DNA from: a virus
Reading direction: 5' to 3' (one strand)
Virus record (IMG/VR): IMGVR_UViG_3300009181_000033
Location: 1-64,000 of that record
Length of the DNA: 64,000 bases
In this document: in pieces, positions 28,302 through 37,309 of the stretch
How the letters are laid out: each line of letters starts with the position of its first letter
Position numbering within the stretch: position 1 is the stretch's first letter
Made by a program: the position numbers and the translations under genes
Notes under the pieces: generated by a model
The model's database searches: none
What the model was told of the DNA's origin: nothing
What the model saw: only the letters and a program-made list of their open reading frames with translations

Positions 28302-31012
28302 GCTACGAGAAGATATACACTGACGTTGTAAAAGATGTTATAGGAAACGAACCTGTCATAGATCAATTCGATCTTTTTTACATAGACTCTTTCTATGGAA
28401 CCATGCAGGACGATTACGTCACCGGCACCATGGTCAAGGAAATAAAGGATCAAAATCAAGTAAGCAAAGGTACACGTGCTTTTGTGACTGGCACAAGGGG
28501 GAAAGCATTTAGTTCATACTACGCTGAATTGGAACAGGACGATTCACAAATAAATTACGTTTCCACGGATGCCGAGAGGTCAGGCACGAGAGGCCTGAGC
28601 AGACTTTCCCAAAGGCTCCGGAGACCCGAAACGCAATCTTCTTTTTCTTATAGACTTTTACAGTCATATGACGAGTCAGAGAGGTTTTTTGATAGCTGCC
28701 TCCCCTCATTTGCAAATGCACTAAAGGTTAACAAAGCGGTTCTTTGGACCTACACCGGTTCGATCAAAGGCGCCGACAACATTGAAACCACAACACCCCA
28801 GCATGACGTTGGTTTAATTTTTAGCCCATTTGGCAGCGTTGAAACCGGGTCGATTGGATATGTCACGTTCAACGACGTCCCAATTTTCAAAGAAAACAAC
28901 GATGGATTTGAGGAAGACCCATCGTGCGACAACGTCTGGACGTGGTCATACCCATATGAAAATAAATATTTTCCCGAAAATAGGTTCAAGGACTCAAAGG
29001 AAGCTTTGGGGATCAATAAATTGGATTACGCAATTAATGCCAATAAATCGGCAATAACAAAATTGCCAAACTCTTTGGGGATCAATAAATTCTTCCCAAT
29101 CCTGCCTGGCAAACCATGCAAATACATGCCCGATAAAGATTTTGCATATCCTGCAGAAGGGCCAATTGGTTTCGCAGGAGGGACCATGGGCGGTAGCACT
29201 AATTTATTAACAATAAATATTAATTCTGAAACAAATGAACTAAGCGATAAATTGAAAATTTCAATTTTTAGTCCCCTGGGTCCGCCTGGATATTCCAATC
29301 TCATCCCAGCCGATGTTGACTTTGAAACTAAAAAAATTACACGTGACTATCTGAAAGAGCTTCCATTTTCCGGAACGCTCAGCGACATTGACATAGAAAG
29401 ACTCCCTATTTCTGCTTCTTTGACAGGAACAATGTCAAATGATGACACCATAAAGTTTCTTTATGGATTTGGGGATCTAAACACAGTTTCATATGCCCAT
29501 TTTTCTCCCAAAGAAGATCAAATTATTTTTGATGGGAAATTGAATAACCACAATCACTTTTTTATGCCGAAATATAATTCCGGCGGGACTTCAGATGCTG
29601 CCAGGTGGAGAAAAAGCTTGCCATTGTCGTTGCAATACCCGATTGATCCATATGCAATATATAAACCAAAAGTTGTGCTAAATGACACATCAGCTGAAAT
29701 TGTTGATGGTTATGATTTTGGAAATGCCACAGACGGAGGAATAAGTGGCAGCTTGTGGTGGGGGATAAATAGTTCAAGCTATGAAATAGAGTACGATGAA
29801 ACGACAATGGGCACAGTGGGATACTACTATGTCTCGGAATCGTTTAATGACGATGGAAGCAGGAAAAATTACGTCAGATGGGTGGTGTCTAGCTCCATTG
29901 ACAACAATTTCTATTCCAGCACAGAAAAAAACCAAATAACATGGGGCTCTTCAACAGGCAGGAGCATAGTCACAAAATACGGAACAATAAGCGAAAAAAA
30001 CAAGCAATTTTTGGACAATTTGCCCATAAACAAATCATCAAAAATGTTTGTCAACATTAAATCAAGTGTTCCATGGACGTTTTCATACGACAGGGCGATA
30101 CATGCAGATCCCACAGATAGATTCTATAGCTATTGGGGCAATTACCCTGGTCATTCAGGTGCAAGGGATGACGTGATAATTGAACAAATTTATGGATCTC
30201 ACGCTTCAGGAACACAAGGCGGAACAACCCTCAGCCCATTCACCGGTTCGCTAACAACGCTTTACCCACCGGGATTCTACAACTTAGCCTTTGTTTACGA
30301 AAAAAACTCCTACGTTTCCGGCACAATCGATAGGGCATTCGTAAATAATTTGAGATTTTATAGACTAAAAAAAGAGGAAGAAGTCATGGGGAGCTTAAAC
30401 CCATATAGTCTCGAAACATTAACTCCCCTGGGCAGAGTCGGTGGAAATAATTATCCTGAGTTTAATGCTTATAAAATTGACTCGAGGCCCAACTTAATGA
30501 CAGGGACCATTGTTTCGAAAAATTATGCCACTACTGCTTCTGTTGGAATAGGAATAAGTGTTGGAGAAAAAACCGGGGAATACTATGGATCACATGTCTA
30601 TGGAATAGGGCCAGTCATAAGGGGCTGGAAATATGGCCTCTACAGCGGACTTCCAATGCACTCGAAGGGCGTATTTAGGAGGGATAAGTATGGGAATTTT
30701 AGGGACATGTTGGAACAGAGGCCATACACGAAATATGTTTTCGACGTCTCAGAAAATGACCCGTTCATTAATCCAGGTCGACCCAATTCCGGAATTGGCA
30801 AGGGAGATTCCGGGGAAAATACTAGGTTTTTAGGATCTGGCCCTGGACCTGTCGAGATTAGTTTTGTGAAGGCGAGACTAGAAGTCGACCCTAGGGGTGT
30901 CGGAAAAATAAGGTACGATAAGGTTGATCCACAGGAAACTAGCTCACAGAACCTGAGCACGTATTCCACTTCATCCCAACCTTATTTTGATGGTGAAACT
31001 AGATTTAGATAA
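28298..31012 (+). CDS. Very large tail structural protein, unrecognised
   Basis: 904 residues with an SSS/TGT-rich, aromatic, beta-strand composition like the two genes before it. Short segments recur among them, for instance SGSLWWGINSSSYEIEYDE and TGSLTTLYPPGFYNLAF. It is the last gene of the plus-strand baseplate block. Its stop is followed within 12 bases by the converging minus-strand gene at 31024. It is probably a distal baseplate or fibre component. Confidence 0.6.
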   Translation: MSYEKIYTDVVKDVIGNEPVIDQFDLFYIDSFYGTMQDDYVTGTMVKEIKDQNQVSKGTRAFVTGTRGKAFSSYYAELEQDDSQINYVSTDAERSGTRGLSRLSQRLRRPETQSSFSYRLLQSYDESERFFDSCLPSFANALKVNKAVLWTYTGSIKGADNIETTTPQHDVGLIFSPFGSVETGSIGYVTFNDVPIFKENNDGFEEDPSCDNVWTWSYPYENKYFPENRFKDSKEALGINKLDYAINANKSAITKLPNSLGINKFFPILPGKPCKYMPDKDFAYPAEGPIGFAGGTMGGSTNLLTININSETNELSDKLKISIFSPLGPPGYSNLIPADVDFETKKITRDYLKELPFSGTLSDIDIERLPISASLTGTMSNDDTIKFLYGFGDLNTVSYAHFSPKEDQIIFDGKLNNHNHFFMPKYNSGGTSDAARWRKSLPLSLQYPIDPYAIYKPKVVLNDTSAEIVDGYDFGNATDGGISGSLWWGINSSSYEIEYDETTMGTVGYYYVSESFNDDGSRKNYVRWVVSSSIDNNFYSSTEKNQITWGSSTGRSIVTKYGTISEKNKQFLDNLPINKSSKMFVNIKSSVPWTFSYDRAIHADPTDRFYSYWGNYPGHSGARDDVIIEQIYGSHASGTQGGTTLSPFTGSLTTLYPPGFYNLAFVYEKNSYVSGTIDRAFVNNLRFYRLKKEEEVMGSLNPYSLETLTPLGRVGGNNYPEFNAYKIDSRPNLMTGTIVSKNYATTASVGIGISVGEKTGEYYGSHVYGIGPVIRGWKYGLYSGLPMHSKGVFRRDKYGNFRDMLEQRPYTKYVFDVSENDPFINPGRPNSGIGKGDSGENTRFLGSGPGPVEISFVKARLEVDPRGVGKIRYDKVDPQETSSQNLSTYSTSSQPYFDGETRFR

Positions 31013-31023
31013 AGTCGGGTCGC

Positions 31024-31599
31024 TCAATTGAGGAGATTTGGGGAGGGAGGGAAGTTGTTTTCAAAATCCTTTTCTTCCTCGCTCATTTTTCTTTTTTCGA
31101 ACATCTCCTTTAAATCGAATTTGGCATCATAGTCACTTGTGATGAGTTGGGTTTTTATTGGGACGCCTCTCTTTTGACCCACTGACCCAGACATCCAATT
31201 GAAAATTTCTCCATTGACCCACCCTGAATAAATTTCCACGTATCCGGTCTTTTGGACGGCAGTCTGTATGGGTAATACTTTTGCGAATCTTATTTTGTCC
31301 AATTTTTCGTGCTGTATGCTTGCAAATTTTGCTGGATCGACTTCGTGCTCATCCGAGTAAATGTACTCGGAACCCATCCATTCCACTTCCATCATCTCTT
31401 GTGGCATCAGGGTTATTTTTCGATAATATTCCGCTGAGTCGAACTCTAAGATATCATCTTTTAAATAAAAGGCTGATTCCGCCGAATCAAATAGGGTAAA
31501 CGACCATTCTTTCTTGTTCCTTTTGAGGCTAACTCTTATTTTTTTCACGTCGATCTCTGTTGGCGATAATACAATAAATCTACGCGACCGAATCCGCAT
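31024..31599 (-). CDS. Hypothetical protein downstream of TilS
   Basis: 191 residues, charged and mixed alpha/beta, with no recognised motif (FIVLSPTEIDVKKIRVSLKRN at the start, EEEKDFENNFPPSPN at the end). It overlaps tilS by 20 bases, so the two are probably co-translated. It converges on the structural block with an 11-base gap. Function unknown. Confidence 0.6.
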   Translation of the reverse strand: MRIRSRRFIVLSPTEIDVKKIRVSLKRNKKEWSFTLFDSAESAFYLKDDILEFDSAEYYRKITLMPQEMMEVEWMGSEYIYSDEHEVDPAKFASIQHEKLDKIRFAKVLPIQTAVQKTGYVEIYSGWVNGEIFNWMSGSVGQKRGVPIKTQLITSDYDAKFDLKEMFEKRKMSEEEKDFENNFPPSPNLLN

Positions 31600-32185
31600 T
31601 CAAGTACATTTTTTTAATTACTTTTCGCAATCCAGGGTTGACCTTTAGAGCTTCTGGAACAATTTTATGCCTAATCAAATTTCTCATGTGGGCAACGTCA
31701 AGATTCGACTCGTCCTCTGACCATTCCAATTTATTCCTCTCGGCCCAGGATAAAAATTCTGATTTTGGAGTGATCAAAAATGGTCGAATTACGTTCTTGT
31801 TCTTGTAAGGAATGACCCTGGGAATTCCGTGAATGGAATTAAACAACCAAGTTTCTACTGCGTCATCGAGGTGGTGGCCTGTGATCACAGGTTTGTTAAA
31901 AGAAAACAAGAAAGAATACCTTTCTTTTCTCCAATATTCTTCGGCGGATTCGCCCCTGCCTTTGTCTCGCAAGACTTTTCCCACCCTACAATCCAACCCT
32001 CTAGCCAATGCAAAATTGCGAACAAAAATTTCGGCATCGTGTGATGTCTTGGTTCCATGATTGAAAAAAGCCAACGTGACATTCTTTTTTCCCCTCAAGA
32101 GAAAATCAACAATGGCAACCGAATCTACGCCTCCTGAAAAAGCAACCACACAATTGTGAGGAAGTTCCCCAATAAATCTAATCAC
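31580..32185 (-). CDS. tilS: tRNA(Ile)-lysidine synthase-like protein (TilS N-terminal domain)
   Basis: 201 residues from a GTG with an AGGGG site upstream. The PP-loop SGGVDS is at 17-22, HHLDDAVET at 104-112 and RPFL at 134-137. DESNLDVAHMRNLIRH at 158-173 is the TilS signature that grips the tRNA anticodon. It would convert the anticodon C34 of tRNA-Ile(CAT) to lysidine. Only the catalytic N-terminal domain is present; cellular TilS has about 430 residues. No tRNA-Ile(CAT) is visible in this window, but a tRNA gene lies directly upstream. Confidence 0.85.
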   Translation of the reverse strand: MIRFIGELPHNCVVAFSGGVDSVAIVDFLLRGKKNVTLAFFNHGTKTSHDAEIFVRNFALARGLDCRVGKVLRDKGRGESAEEYWRKERYSFLFSFNKPVITGHHLDDAVETWLFNSIHGIPRVIPYKNKNVIRPFLITPKSEFLSWAERNKLEWSEDESNLDVAHMRNLIRHKIVPEALKVNPGLRKVIKKMYLNADSVA

Positions 32186-32216
32186 TGGTTACCCCTGGAT
32201 GCAATTGGAGAATTTG

Positions 32217-32298
32217 TCCTATCCGTGGGAGTTGCACCCACACGCCTTTTGGGCACCGCATTTTGAGTGCGGCATGTCTGCTGTTCCATCAGGATAGG
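32217..32298 (-). tRNA. tRNA-Leu(CAA)
   Basis: An 82-nt cloverleaf. The acceptor stem CCTATCC pairs with GGATAGG (7 of 7). The anticodon stem CCGCA/TGCGG has loop CTCAAAA, anticodon CAA. There is a long variable arm as in type II tRNA-Leu, and the T stem GTGGG/CCCAC is intact. CCA is not encoded. It is transcribed toward tilS, 31 bases upstream of its start. Confidence 0.9.
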
Positions 32299-32348
32299 TT
32301 GCTTGACCATTTTTACAATATAACCAATGATCGCTTATTTTTTCACCT

Positions 32349-32741
32349 CTAAATCAATTTAAGATTACCTGTGATTTCATCAATTCTCTCTGGATCATCC
32401 GGACCTATTGCGGCACACAAAATTTCTTCATCAAAATCATTTTTGTTTTTTGGAGAATTTGTCATTGAATATGATGACAATCCGGCCATTTCTGCCTTGA
32501 ACAATATGTTTTTAAGAGCCTCTTCTGAAGAGACCCCGAGAATAATTCTCATTGATTTACCTTGCATCCAGTCTGATTCCTGGGGTGTCAGGTTGACCTT
32601 AAGAGTGTCACCTCTTTCAGAAACATTATTGTCAACTAAAAATTCGCAGGATATTTTTGCTGCCATTGCGACCATGGCAGCCCTTTTTAACTTTAGATCT
32701 CTTCTGATAAGTATGACCTGTTTTGGATCGTTCACGGACAT
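32349..32741 (-). CDS. Peptidyl-tRNA hydrolase 2 (PTH2) family protein
   Basis: 130 residues. It has the PTH2 layout: VILIRRDLKLKRAAMVAMAAKIS at the N terminus (family: MVLVVRxDLKMGKGKxAAQxxHA), WMQGKSMRIILGV in the middle, AEMAGL, and the close CAAIGPDDPERIDEITGNLKL. The Q and H of the family N-terminal helix are changed, so activity should be checked. It would release peptides stuck on tRNA and fits the tilS-tRNA neighbourhood. Phage-borne PTH2 is uncommon to my knowledge. Confidence 0.8.
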   Translation of the reverse strand: MSVNDPKQVILIRRDLKLKRAAMVAMAAKISCEFLVDNNVSERGDTLKVNLTPQESDWMQGKSMRIILGVSSEEALKNILFKAEMAGLSSYSMTNSPKNKNDFDEEILCAAIGPDDPERIDEITGNLKLI

Positions 32742-32770
32742 TCTCCCGTATCAGGATTCTATAACACATT

Positions 32771-33226
32771 TTATATTTGTTCCAAATCCAATCTCAAATG
32801 TTCCCTAATTTCCATCAATAATTTACCCAACCAGTTTTGACCGGAACCACGACAGACTCCCCAAAATTTATCATTCCAAGTATTTTCATTTATTAATTTG
32901 GCGCTACCGGTTTTTATCAGTTGGTCGGCCAAAAATGGACTTTCAAACTTTTGTTTCAAAAAATCTTTCATTAGGGTTATTTTGATTTCTTCCCAATCCT
33001 CCCTGAGCTGTAAACATCGACCGAGTTTTTTAGCCTCCTTGGGTCCGGGAGCTTTCCTTATTAACTCCCTTGCATTTTCATCCATCGTTTTTGAGGCCTG
33101 GTATGCGTGCTCAACAGTCGGATATGGCCTCTTGTCTATGTAAATTGTGCTAGGGTGATAATTTGACAAAAAACCATGCCCTGCTCCCAAAGTAAAACTT
33201 TTTATTTCATTATTTGATTGAGTCAT
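32771..33226 (-). CDS. NADAR domain protein (YbiA-like)
   Basis: 151 residues. GHGFLSNYHP (family: FSNF), YPTVEHAYQASK, IRKAPGPKEAKKLGR, MKDFLKQKF, LIKTGSAKLINENTWNDKFWG and GQNWLGKLLMEIRE follow the NADAR/YbiA family end to end. These proteins act as N-glycosidases on riboflavin intermediates or on ADP-ribosylated targets. Here it may remove ADP-ribose placed by a host defence toxin (inference). The start codon sits 4 bases after a tRNA-like element, with no clear ribosome site. Confidence 0.88.
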   Translation of the reverse strand: MTQSNNEIKSFTLGAGHGFLSNYHPSTIYIDKRPYPTVEHAYQASKTMDENARELIRKAPGPKEAKKLGRCLQLREDWEEIKITLMKDFLKQKFESPFLADQLIKTGSAKLINENTWNDKFWGVCRGSGQNWLGKLLMEIREHLRLDLEQI

Positions 33227-33229
33227 TTA

Positions 33230-33297
33230 GGGCCCCAAGGGGAATCGAACCCCTGAAATAAATATCTAAACTTAGATCTCTTTCCAAAGATGGAGCA
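33230..33297 (-). pseudogene. tRNA-like relic
   Basis: 68 nt. The T arm is perfect (AGGGG, loop TTCGATT, CCCCT). The acceptor can pair 6 of 7 (TGCTCCA with TGGGGCC, one wobble). The D and anticodon arms do not form standard loops, so no anticodon can be assigned. Probably a decayed tRNA or a tRNA mimic upstream of the NADAR gene. Confidence 0.5.
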
Positions 33298-33332
33298 ACG
33301 GGCAAACATTAAATGCTTGCCAATCGATTATT

Positions 33333-33620
33333 TCACTTCTTGATGGTGGGCGTAACAACAGCTGTTGTTGTGGGTATTGTAGAAGAATTTGTGGTGGTCG
33401 CTGGAACAACGGCGGTCGAAGTTGGACATGGCACGACTGGCGATGTGGTCGCAGAAGAAGCCGAAGTTGTTGGTGCAGCAGTTGGTGCCACACCGACGTC
33501 AGCTGCAACAGCGGCACTGGTTACACCACCAGCACCACCGGCTGATGAATCAGTCGACTTTGAAGAACAACCCACTAAACCAAAAAGACTAGTCACAATA
33601 ACGACAGATAGTGTTTTCAT
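33333..33620 (-). CDS. Small Ala/Thr/Ser-rich lipoprotein
   Basis: 95 residues. The N terminus MKTLSVVIVTSLFGLVGCSS is a lipoprotein signal peptide with lipobox LVGC, so the mature protein would begin at Cys18. The rest is low-complexity A, T, S, V and P. AGGAG lies 6 bases before the start. The overlapping plus-strand frame is an antisense shadow. It could be an outer-membrane protein that affects superinfection or lysis; an outer spanin is possible, but no partner is seen. Confidence 0.7.
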   Translation of the reverse strand: MKTLSVVIVTSLFGLVGCSSKSTDSSAGGAGGVTSAAVAADVGVAPTAAPTTSASSATTSPVVPCPTSTAVVPATTTNSSTIPTTTAVVTPTIKK

Positions 33621-33676
33621 TTTTACTCCTGGTTCCTATTTTTGAACCTGCACATTATTTATTGCATTTCAATAAC

Positions 33677-33702
33677 CGTGTATAAAATTGTTTTAATACA
33701 CG
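33677..33702 (+). promoter_or_regulatory. Inverted repeat with TATAAAAT box upstream of the giant fibre gene
   Basis: A near-perfect inverted repeat (CGTGTATAAAA... TTTTAATACACG, one bulge) lies between divergent genes. It contains TATAAAAT at 33681-33688, close to the T4 late promoter TATAAATA, about 60 bases before the fibre start. Either a late promoter or a protein-binding site; not certain. Confidence 0.35.
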
Positions 33703-33750
33703 AATTGTTTGTAGGCAGATAAAAAATCATTTCGCATACTTAGAGTTAAA

Positions 33751-36700
33751 ATGGCTAGTAGAAAAGACGTTCAAAGGAATAAAAAAGTCTATCCTTTCTC
33801 AAGGGTAGCACCGAGATATGCTGCAGCTAGCGACACTGAAGAAGTGAACAAGCTGGATTGGAAGCGATCCGTTAGGCTGGCTTCAGCTGTTTTGGAAAAC
33901 ATTAGCGATCTCACGTTGATTCCCATGACAATAGATGGGATCACCTTGAACGCCGGTGATAGAGTGTTGCTTAAGTCACAAACAACGGCTTCCGAAAACG
34001 GAATCTATGTATACGGGCCTACAGGACTCACGAGAACAATAGACGCAGACGTCAATACATTGTCTTCCGGGGCAGCTTGTTTCGTCGAAACGGGAACCAC
34101 GAATTCCGCAACAATGTGGTATTTGGCCACAAATGACCCGATAACCGTCGGAACCACGCCGCTCTCGTGGATGAGATTCTTTCCAGACAGCTCTGGCGGC
34201 GGCGGGTCTTTTTGGTCTTCCACATATTTAAACGGTATTTTTACCACCGGTTCGGTTGCCATCAGGGGGACAGAGTCAATAATCTCAAAAGCATCAGACA
34301 AAGGATCGGATGTTTTCTTTTATGTTAGCGGCTCTGTAAATTCGAAGGACGTCAGCATTGGTACTTCCCTCTTCGGTGGAGATGTTTTTATAAGTGGTTC
34401 GACGTACGTCGACGCTGGTTTGTTGGAGGTGACTGGAACAATTTCACTAAGTGGATCTCTGCAGCATGGAATAAATGTGAGTGCGAATGGCGCAAATTCT
34501 CATGCTGGCGGCATCTCAACCACTGCATCCGGAAATGGATCGCACGCAGAAGGATACCTGACAATAGCATTGGGTTCTGGTGCACATGCAGAAGGTGCAC
34601 TTTGTTTGGCATCTGCTGATTATTCCCATGCCGAAGGTTCGAGAACCACGGGTTCATTTAACTATGCACATGCTGAAGGTGAATTAACAACTGCTTCTGG
34701 ATATGCTTCCCACACTGAAGGATATGCAACTACGGCTATAGGTACGGCGTCTCATGCACAAGGACTTTACACAATAGCATCTGGCAGCTATCAAGCTGTG
34801 GCCGGAAGATACAATGTCAGAAACAACACGTCATCCCTTCTTGTTGTGGGAAATGGAACGGGGGATTCAAATGCCCTAAGAAGCGATGTATTGAGAATAG
34901 AACAGGGATCTGCAGGAAATGGGAGAGTGGAAGTCACTGGTTCAATTTATGCAACGACTGGTTTCTCTGGTTCCTTAACAAAATTGACAGACGGAAGTTC
35001 TTATCTCATAGCCGGTTCTAATATTACACTCTCCACGGGATCTAATGGTGCGGTAACGATTGCATCTGCAGGCGCCAGCACACCTGGTTCTAATAATCAG
35101 GTTTTAACTTCTGATGGCACAGGTAACGCAGTAGCTGAGACTAATTTAACGTTTGATGGCACTCGATTATACGTGACAGGTGCCTTTACTCAGGGTAGTA
35201 ATACCTACGCATCCGGTCCTAATGCACATGCGCAAGGTAGCAGTACATTTGCAACAAATACGAACTCTCATGCTGAAGGACTTGGCTCCGTTGCATCAGG
35301 TTTTCAATCTCATGCTGAAGGTTACTACACAGTGGCGAGTAATTATCAAGCTCATACTGAAGGCTATGGAACGTTGGCTTCTGGGAATGCGTCTCATGCC
35401 GAAGGGTATCAAACGGCTGCTTCAGGAGATAATTCTCACGCAGAAGGTTTTAAAACGTTGGCTTCTGGGTATGCGTCTCATGCCGAAGGCTATGGAGCGT
35501 TGGCTTCTGGATATGTTTCTCACACAGAAGGTTTGTATACGACAGGATCTAACTCTTATTCTCACGCTGAAGGCATGAGGACGACAGCGTCAGGACAAGG
35601 CTCTCATTCCGAAGGATATTTAACAATAGCATTGGGTTCTGGTGCTCATGCAGAAGGCACCCTGAGTTTTGCTTCAGGAAATTACTCCCACGCCGAAGGT
35701 GCTAGAACAACAGGGTCTTTTGATTATGCGCATGCTGAAGGTGAATTAACAACTGCTTCTGGATATGCTTCACACGCAGAAGGATACTTCACAAGCGCAT
35801 CAAATTATTATTCACACGCCGAAGGATTTGGAACTCTAGCCGGATATGCAGCCCACTCTGAAGGTTATTTTACAACAGGCAGTGGAGGATGGTCTCATGC
35901 TGAAGGCAATGCAACAATAGCCTCTGGAAACTGGTCTCATGCTGAAGGCGACAGTACACTTTCGACTGGCAATTATTCACATTCTGAAGGAGAAGGAGGG
36001 ACAACAGCTTCAGGCACTAGTTCTCACGCTGAAGGTTATAACACTACAGCTTCAGGTCGTCGCTCTCACGCTGAAGGCGATAGCACTACGGCTTCGAATC
36101 TAGGGGCACATGCTGAAGGACTAAGTACGACTGCATTGGGTCAATACTCCCACGCGGAAGGTGGAACTACGATTGCATCTGGCTCTCGCTCCCATGCAGA
36201 AGGTGTCAACACTCTTGCACTAGGTGTTGGATCACACACTGAAGGTCGTTTTACGACAGGCAGTGCTGCTTATTCCCACGCTCAAGGATTGAGGACAGAA
36301 GCTAGCGGAACTTACTCTTTTGCGGGTGGATTGTGGACGATAGCCTCAGGCTCTGGACAAACTGTCTTCGGTCAGTATAATCAAAGAGGAAATGACTTCT
36401 CACTCTTTGTGATAGGTAATGGAACTGATGATGCTACAAGAAGCGACATTTTGAGAGTCACTCCGTCTCGGGTAGAGATAACCGGATCTCTGAGCACCAA
36501 TTCGCTTTATGCGAATTATGTGGGATCATCACTCGCAGACACGGATGGTGCTTCTTATCTCATTGTATCCGCTGATTATTGCATTGGATTTAATAACGTA
36601 AATTCATCAACAAACACCAACATTAATTACATAACCCTTCCAGATGCTAGCGTTTCTGCGATGATTGGTAGAATTGTTGTTGTTAAAATCACGGCGGCTG

Positions 36701-36876
36701 CAGCTTCATGTGCACTTAAGAAGGTGAGGTGTACAGGCTCTGGAACCATTGATGGATCAGCAGTTGCAACACTTCAAAAAGATGTAATGACTAGTGTAAC
36801 GTTCATGTGCATAGCAATAGGCACTTGGGCAATCATATCAACATACGGCGGAACCGTCACTCTCGGCGCGACATGA
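33751..36876 (+). CDS. Giant trimeric-adhesin-like tail fibre
   Basis: 1041 residues. Residues about 30-140 are a phage fibre N-terminal domain (LDWKRSVRLASA, IDGITLNAGDRVLLKSQ, ENGIYVY) shared with the protein at 52285. Two blocks of YadA-head type 14-residue repeats follow, seven copies at about 249-348 and some 27 at 491-869. Each copy centres on SHAEG and would form a left-handed beta-roll trimer. Each block ends in a spacer with QxVxGxYNxR and SLxVxGNGT. The C terminus (ITLPDASVSAMIGRIVVVK) looks like a knob. Function: receptor binding (inference). Confidence 0.85.
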   Translation: MASRKDVQRNKKVYPFSRVAPRYAAASDTEEVNKLDWKRSVRLASAVLENISDLTLIPMTIDGITLNAGDRVLLKSQTTASENGIYVYGPTGLTRTIDADVNTLSSGAACFVETGTTNSATMWYLATNDPITVGTTPLSWMRFFPDSSGGGGSFWSSTYLNGIFTTGSVAIRGTESIISKASDKGSDVFFYVSGSVNSKDVSIGTSLFGGDVFISGSTYVDAGLLEVTGTISLSGSLQHGINVSANGANSHAGGISTTASGNGSHAEGYLTIALGSGAHAEGALCLASADYSHAEGSRTTGSFNYAHAEGELTTASGYASHTEGYATTAIGTASHAQGLYTIASGSYQAVAGRYNVRNNTSSLLVVGNGTGDSNALRSDVLRIEQGSAGNGRVEVTGSIYATTGFSGSLTKLTDGSSYLIAGSNITLSTGSNGAVTIASAGASTPGSNNQVLTSDGTGNAVAETNLTFDGTRLYVTGAFTQGSNTYASGPNAHAQGSSTFATNTNSHAEGLGSVASGFQSHAEGYYTVASNYQAHTEGYGTLASGNASHAEGYQTAASGDNSHAEGFKTLASGYASHAEGYGALASGYVSHTEGLYTTGSNSYSHAEGMRTTASGQGSHSEGYLTIALGSGAHAEGTLSFASGNYSHAEGARTTGSFDYAHAEGELTTASGYASHAEGYFTSASNYYSHAEGFGTLAGYAAHSEGYFTTGSGGWSHAEGNATIASGNWSHAEGDSTLSTGNYSHSEGEGGTTASGTSSHAEGYNTTASGRRSHAEGDSTTASNLGAHAEGLSTTALGQYSHAEGGTTIASGSRSHAEGVNTLALGVGSHTEGRFTTGSAAYSHAQGLRTEASGTYSFAGGLWTIASGSGQTVFGQYNQRGNDFSLFVIGNGTDDATRSDILRVTPSRVEITGSLSTNSLYANYVGSSLADTDGASYLIVSADYCIGFNNVNSSTNTNINYITLPDASVSAMIGRIVVVKITAAAASCALKKVRCTGSGTIDGSAVATLQKDVMTSVTFMCIAIGTWAIISTYGGTVTLGAT
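34495..34794 (+). repeat. YadA-head coding repeats, first block (about 7 units)
   Basis: Tandem 42-base units coding for SHAEGxxTxASGxx. Parts are nearly identical at DNA level to the second block (a stretch around 34560-34710 resembles 35620-35775), so they may recombine. Confidence 0.8.
35221..36357 (+). repeat. YadA-head coding repeats, second block (about 27 units)
   Basis: Tandem 42-base units with variants SHAEG, AHAEG, SHTEG, SHSEG and SFAGG. The register is kept apart from a few one- or two-residue changes (for example FGTLAGYA and EGEGGTTASG). The units are protein-coding throughout. Confidence 0.85.
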
Positions 36877-36894
36877 TAAAACCCCACGTGTATT

Positions 36895-37308
36895 TTAGCT
36901 AACAAATTGTTGGCTTGTGCGGGTCCACGTCATGTCATCCTCCAGCAAATAACTTCCGAGGTATTTGTGTGGTGGCTTGCCCCATTCCTCAGGAGATAAC
37001 ATGGACAAGTAATTATCAGTGTCTAGTGGTCCACGATGATAAAGATGATACACGTGACCAGTCCTTTTGATGAAAGAACATGAAGCCATGTGAATCGTCA
37101 TGTTGTCCTTCGTAGATTCGATGATTTCCCTTGCTTCATTCTGAAGGTGTTCAATTTGCCTTAAAATCAATTTTAGCTTTGCTCTTGCCACCATGCCAAG
37201 TGTTTCCGCCGCCACTGCAATTGCTGTCGATTGATCGACAGGCGTGATTTGCGCAGACAATCGACTCAGGGGATACTCAGAATCTTTATTTTGAATTTGA
37301 ATCGACAT
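36895..37308 (-). CDS. DUF2452-like conserved hypothetical protein
   Basis: 137 residues from the ATG at 37308, which has GGAGGT five bases upstream; the longer frame to 37338 starts inside the ligase. Features: AAETLGMVARAKLKLILRQIEHLQNEAREIIE, then ASCSFIKRTGHVYHLYHRG, LSMLSPEEWG, PHKYLGSYLLEDDMTWT. That order matches the DUF2452 family as I remember it. It is cytoplasmic and of unknown function, coupled to DNA ligase. Confidence 0.65.
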   Translation of the reverse strand: MSIQIQNKDSEYPLSRLSAQITPVDQSTAIAVAAETLGMVARAKLKLILRQIEHLQNEAREIIESTKDNMTIHMASCSFIKRTGHVYHLYHRGPLDTDNYLSMLSPEEWGKPPHKYLGSYLLEDDMTWTRTSQQFVS

Positions 37309-37309
37309 G

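Noticed and set aside
33313-33645. Plus-strand 110-residue frame opposite the lipoprotein
   Set aside because: It is the antisense of a low-complexity A/T/S gene, has no ribosome site, and the minus strand has a full lipoprotein signal and AGGAG.
35180-35578. Second plus-strand frame inside the giant fibre (132 residues)
   Set aside because: A frame-shifted shadow of the repeat units; its own repeats are a by-product of the 42-base period.
34495-36357. CRISPR-like tandem array
   Set aside because: The 42-base units are in one open frame, vary at third codon positions and have no constant repeat/spacer division. They code for YadA-head repeats.
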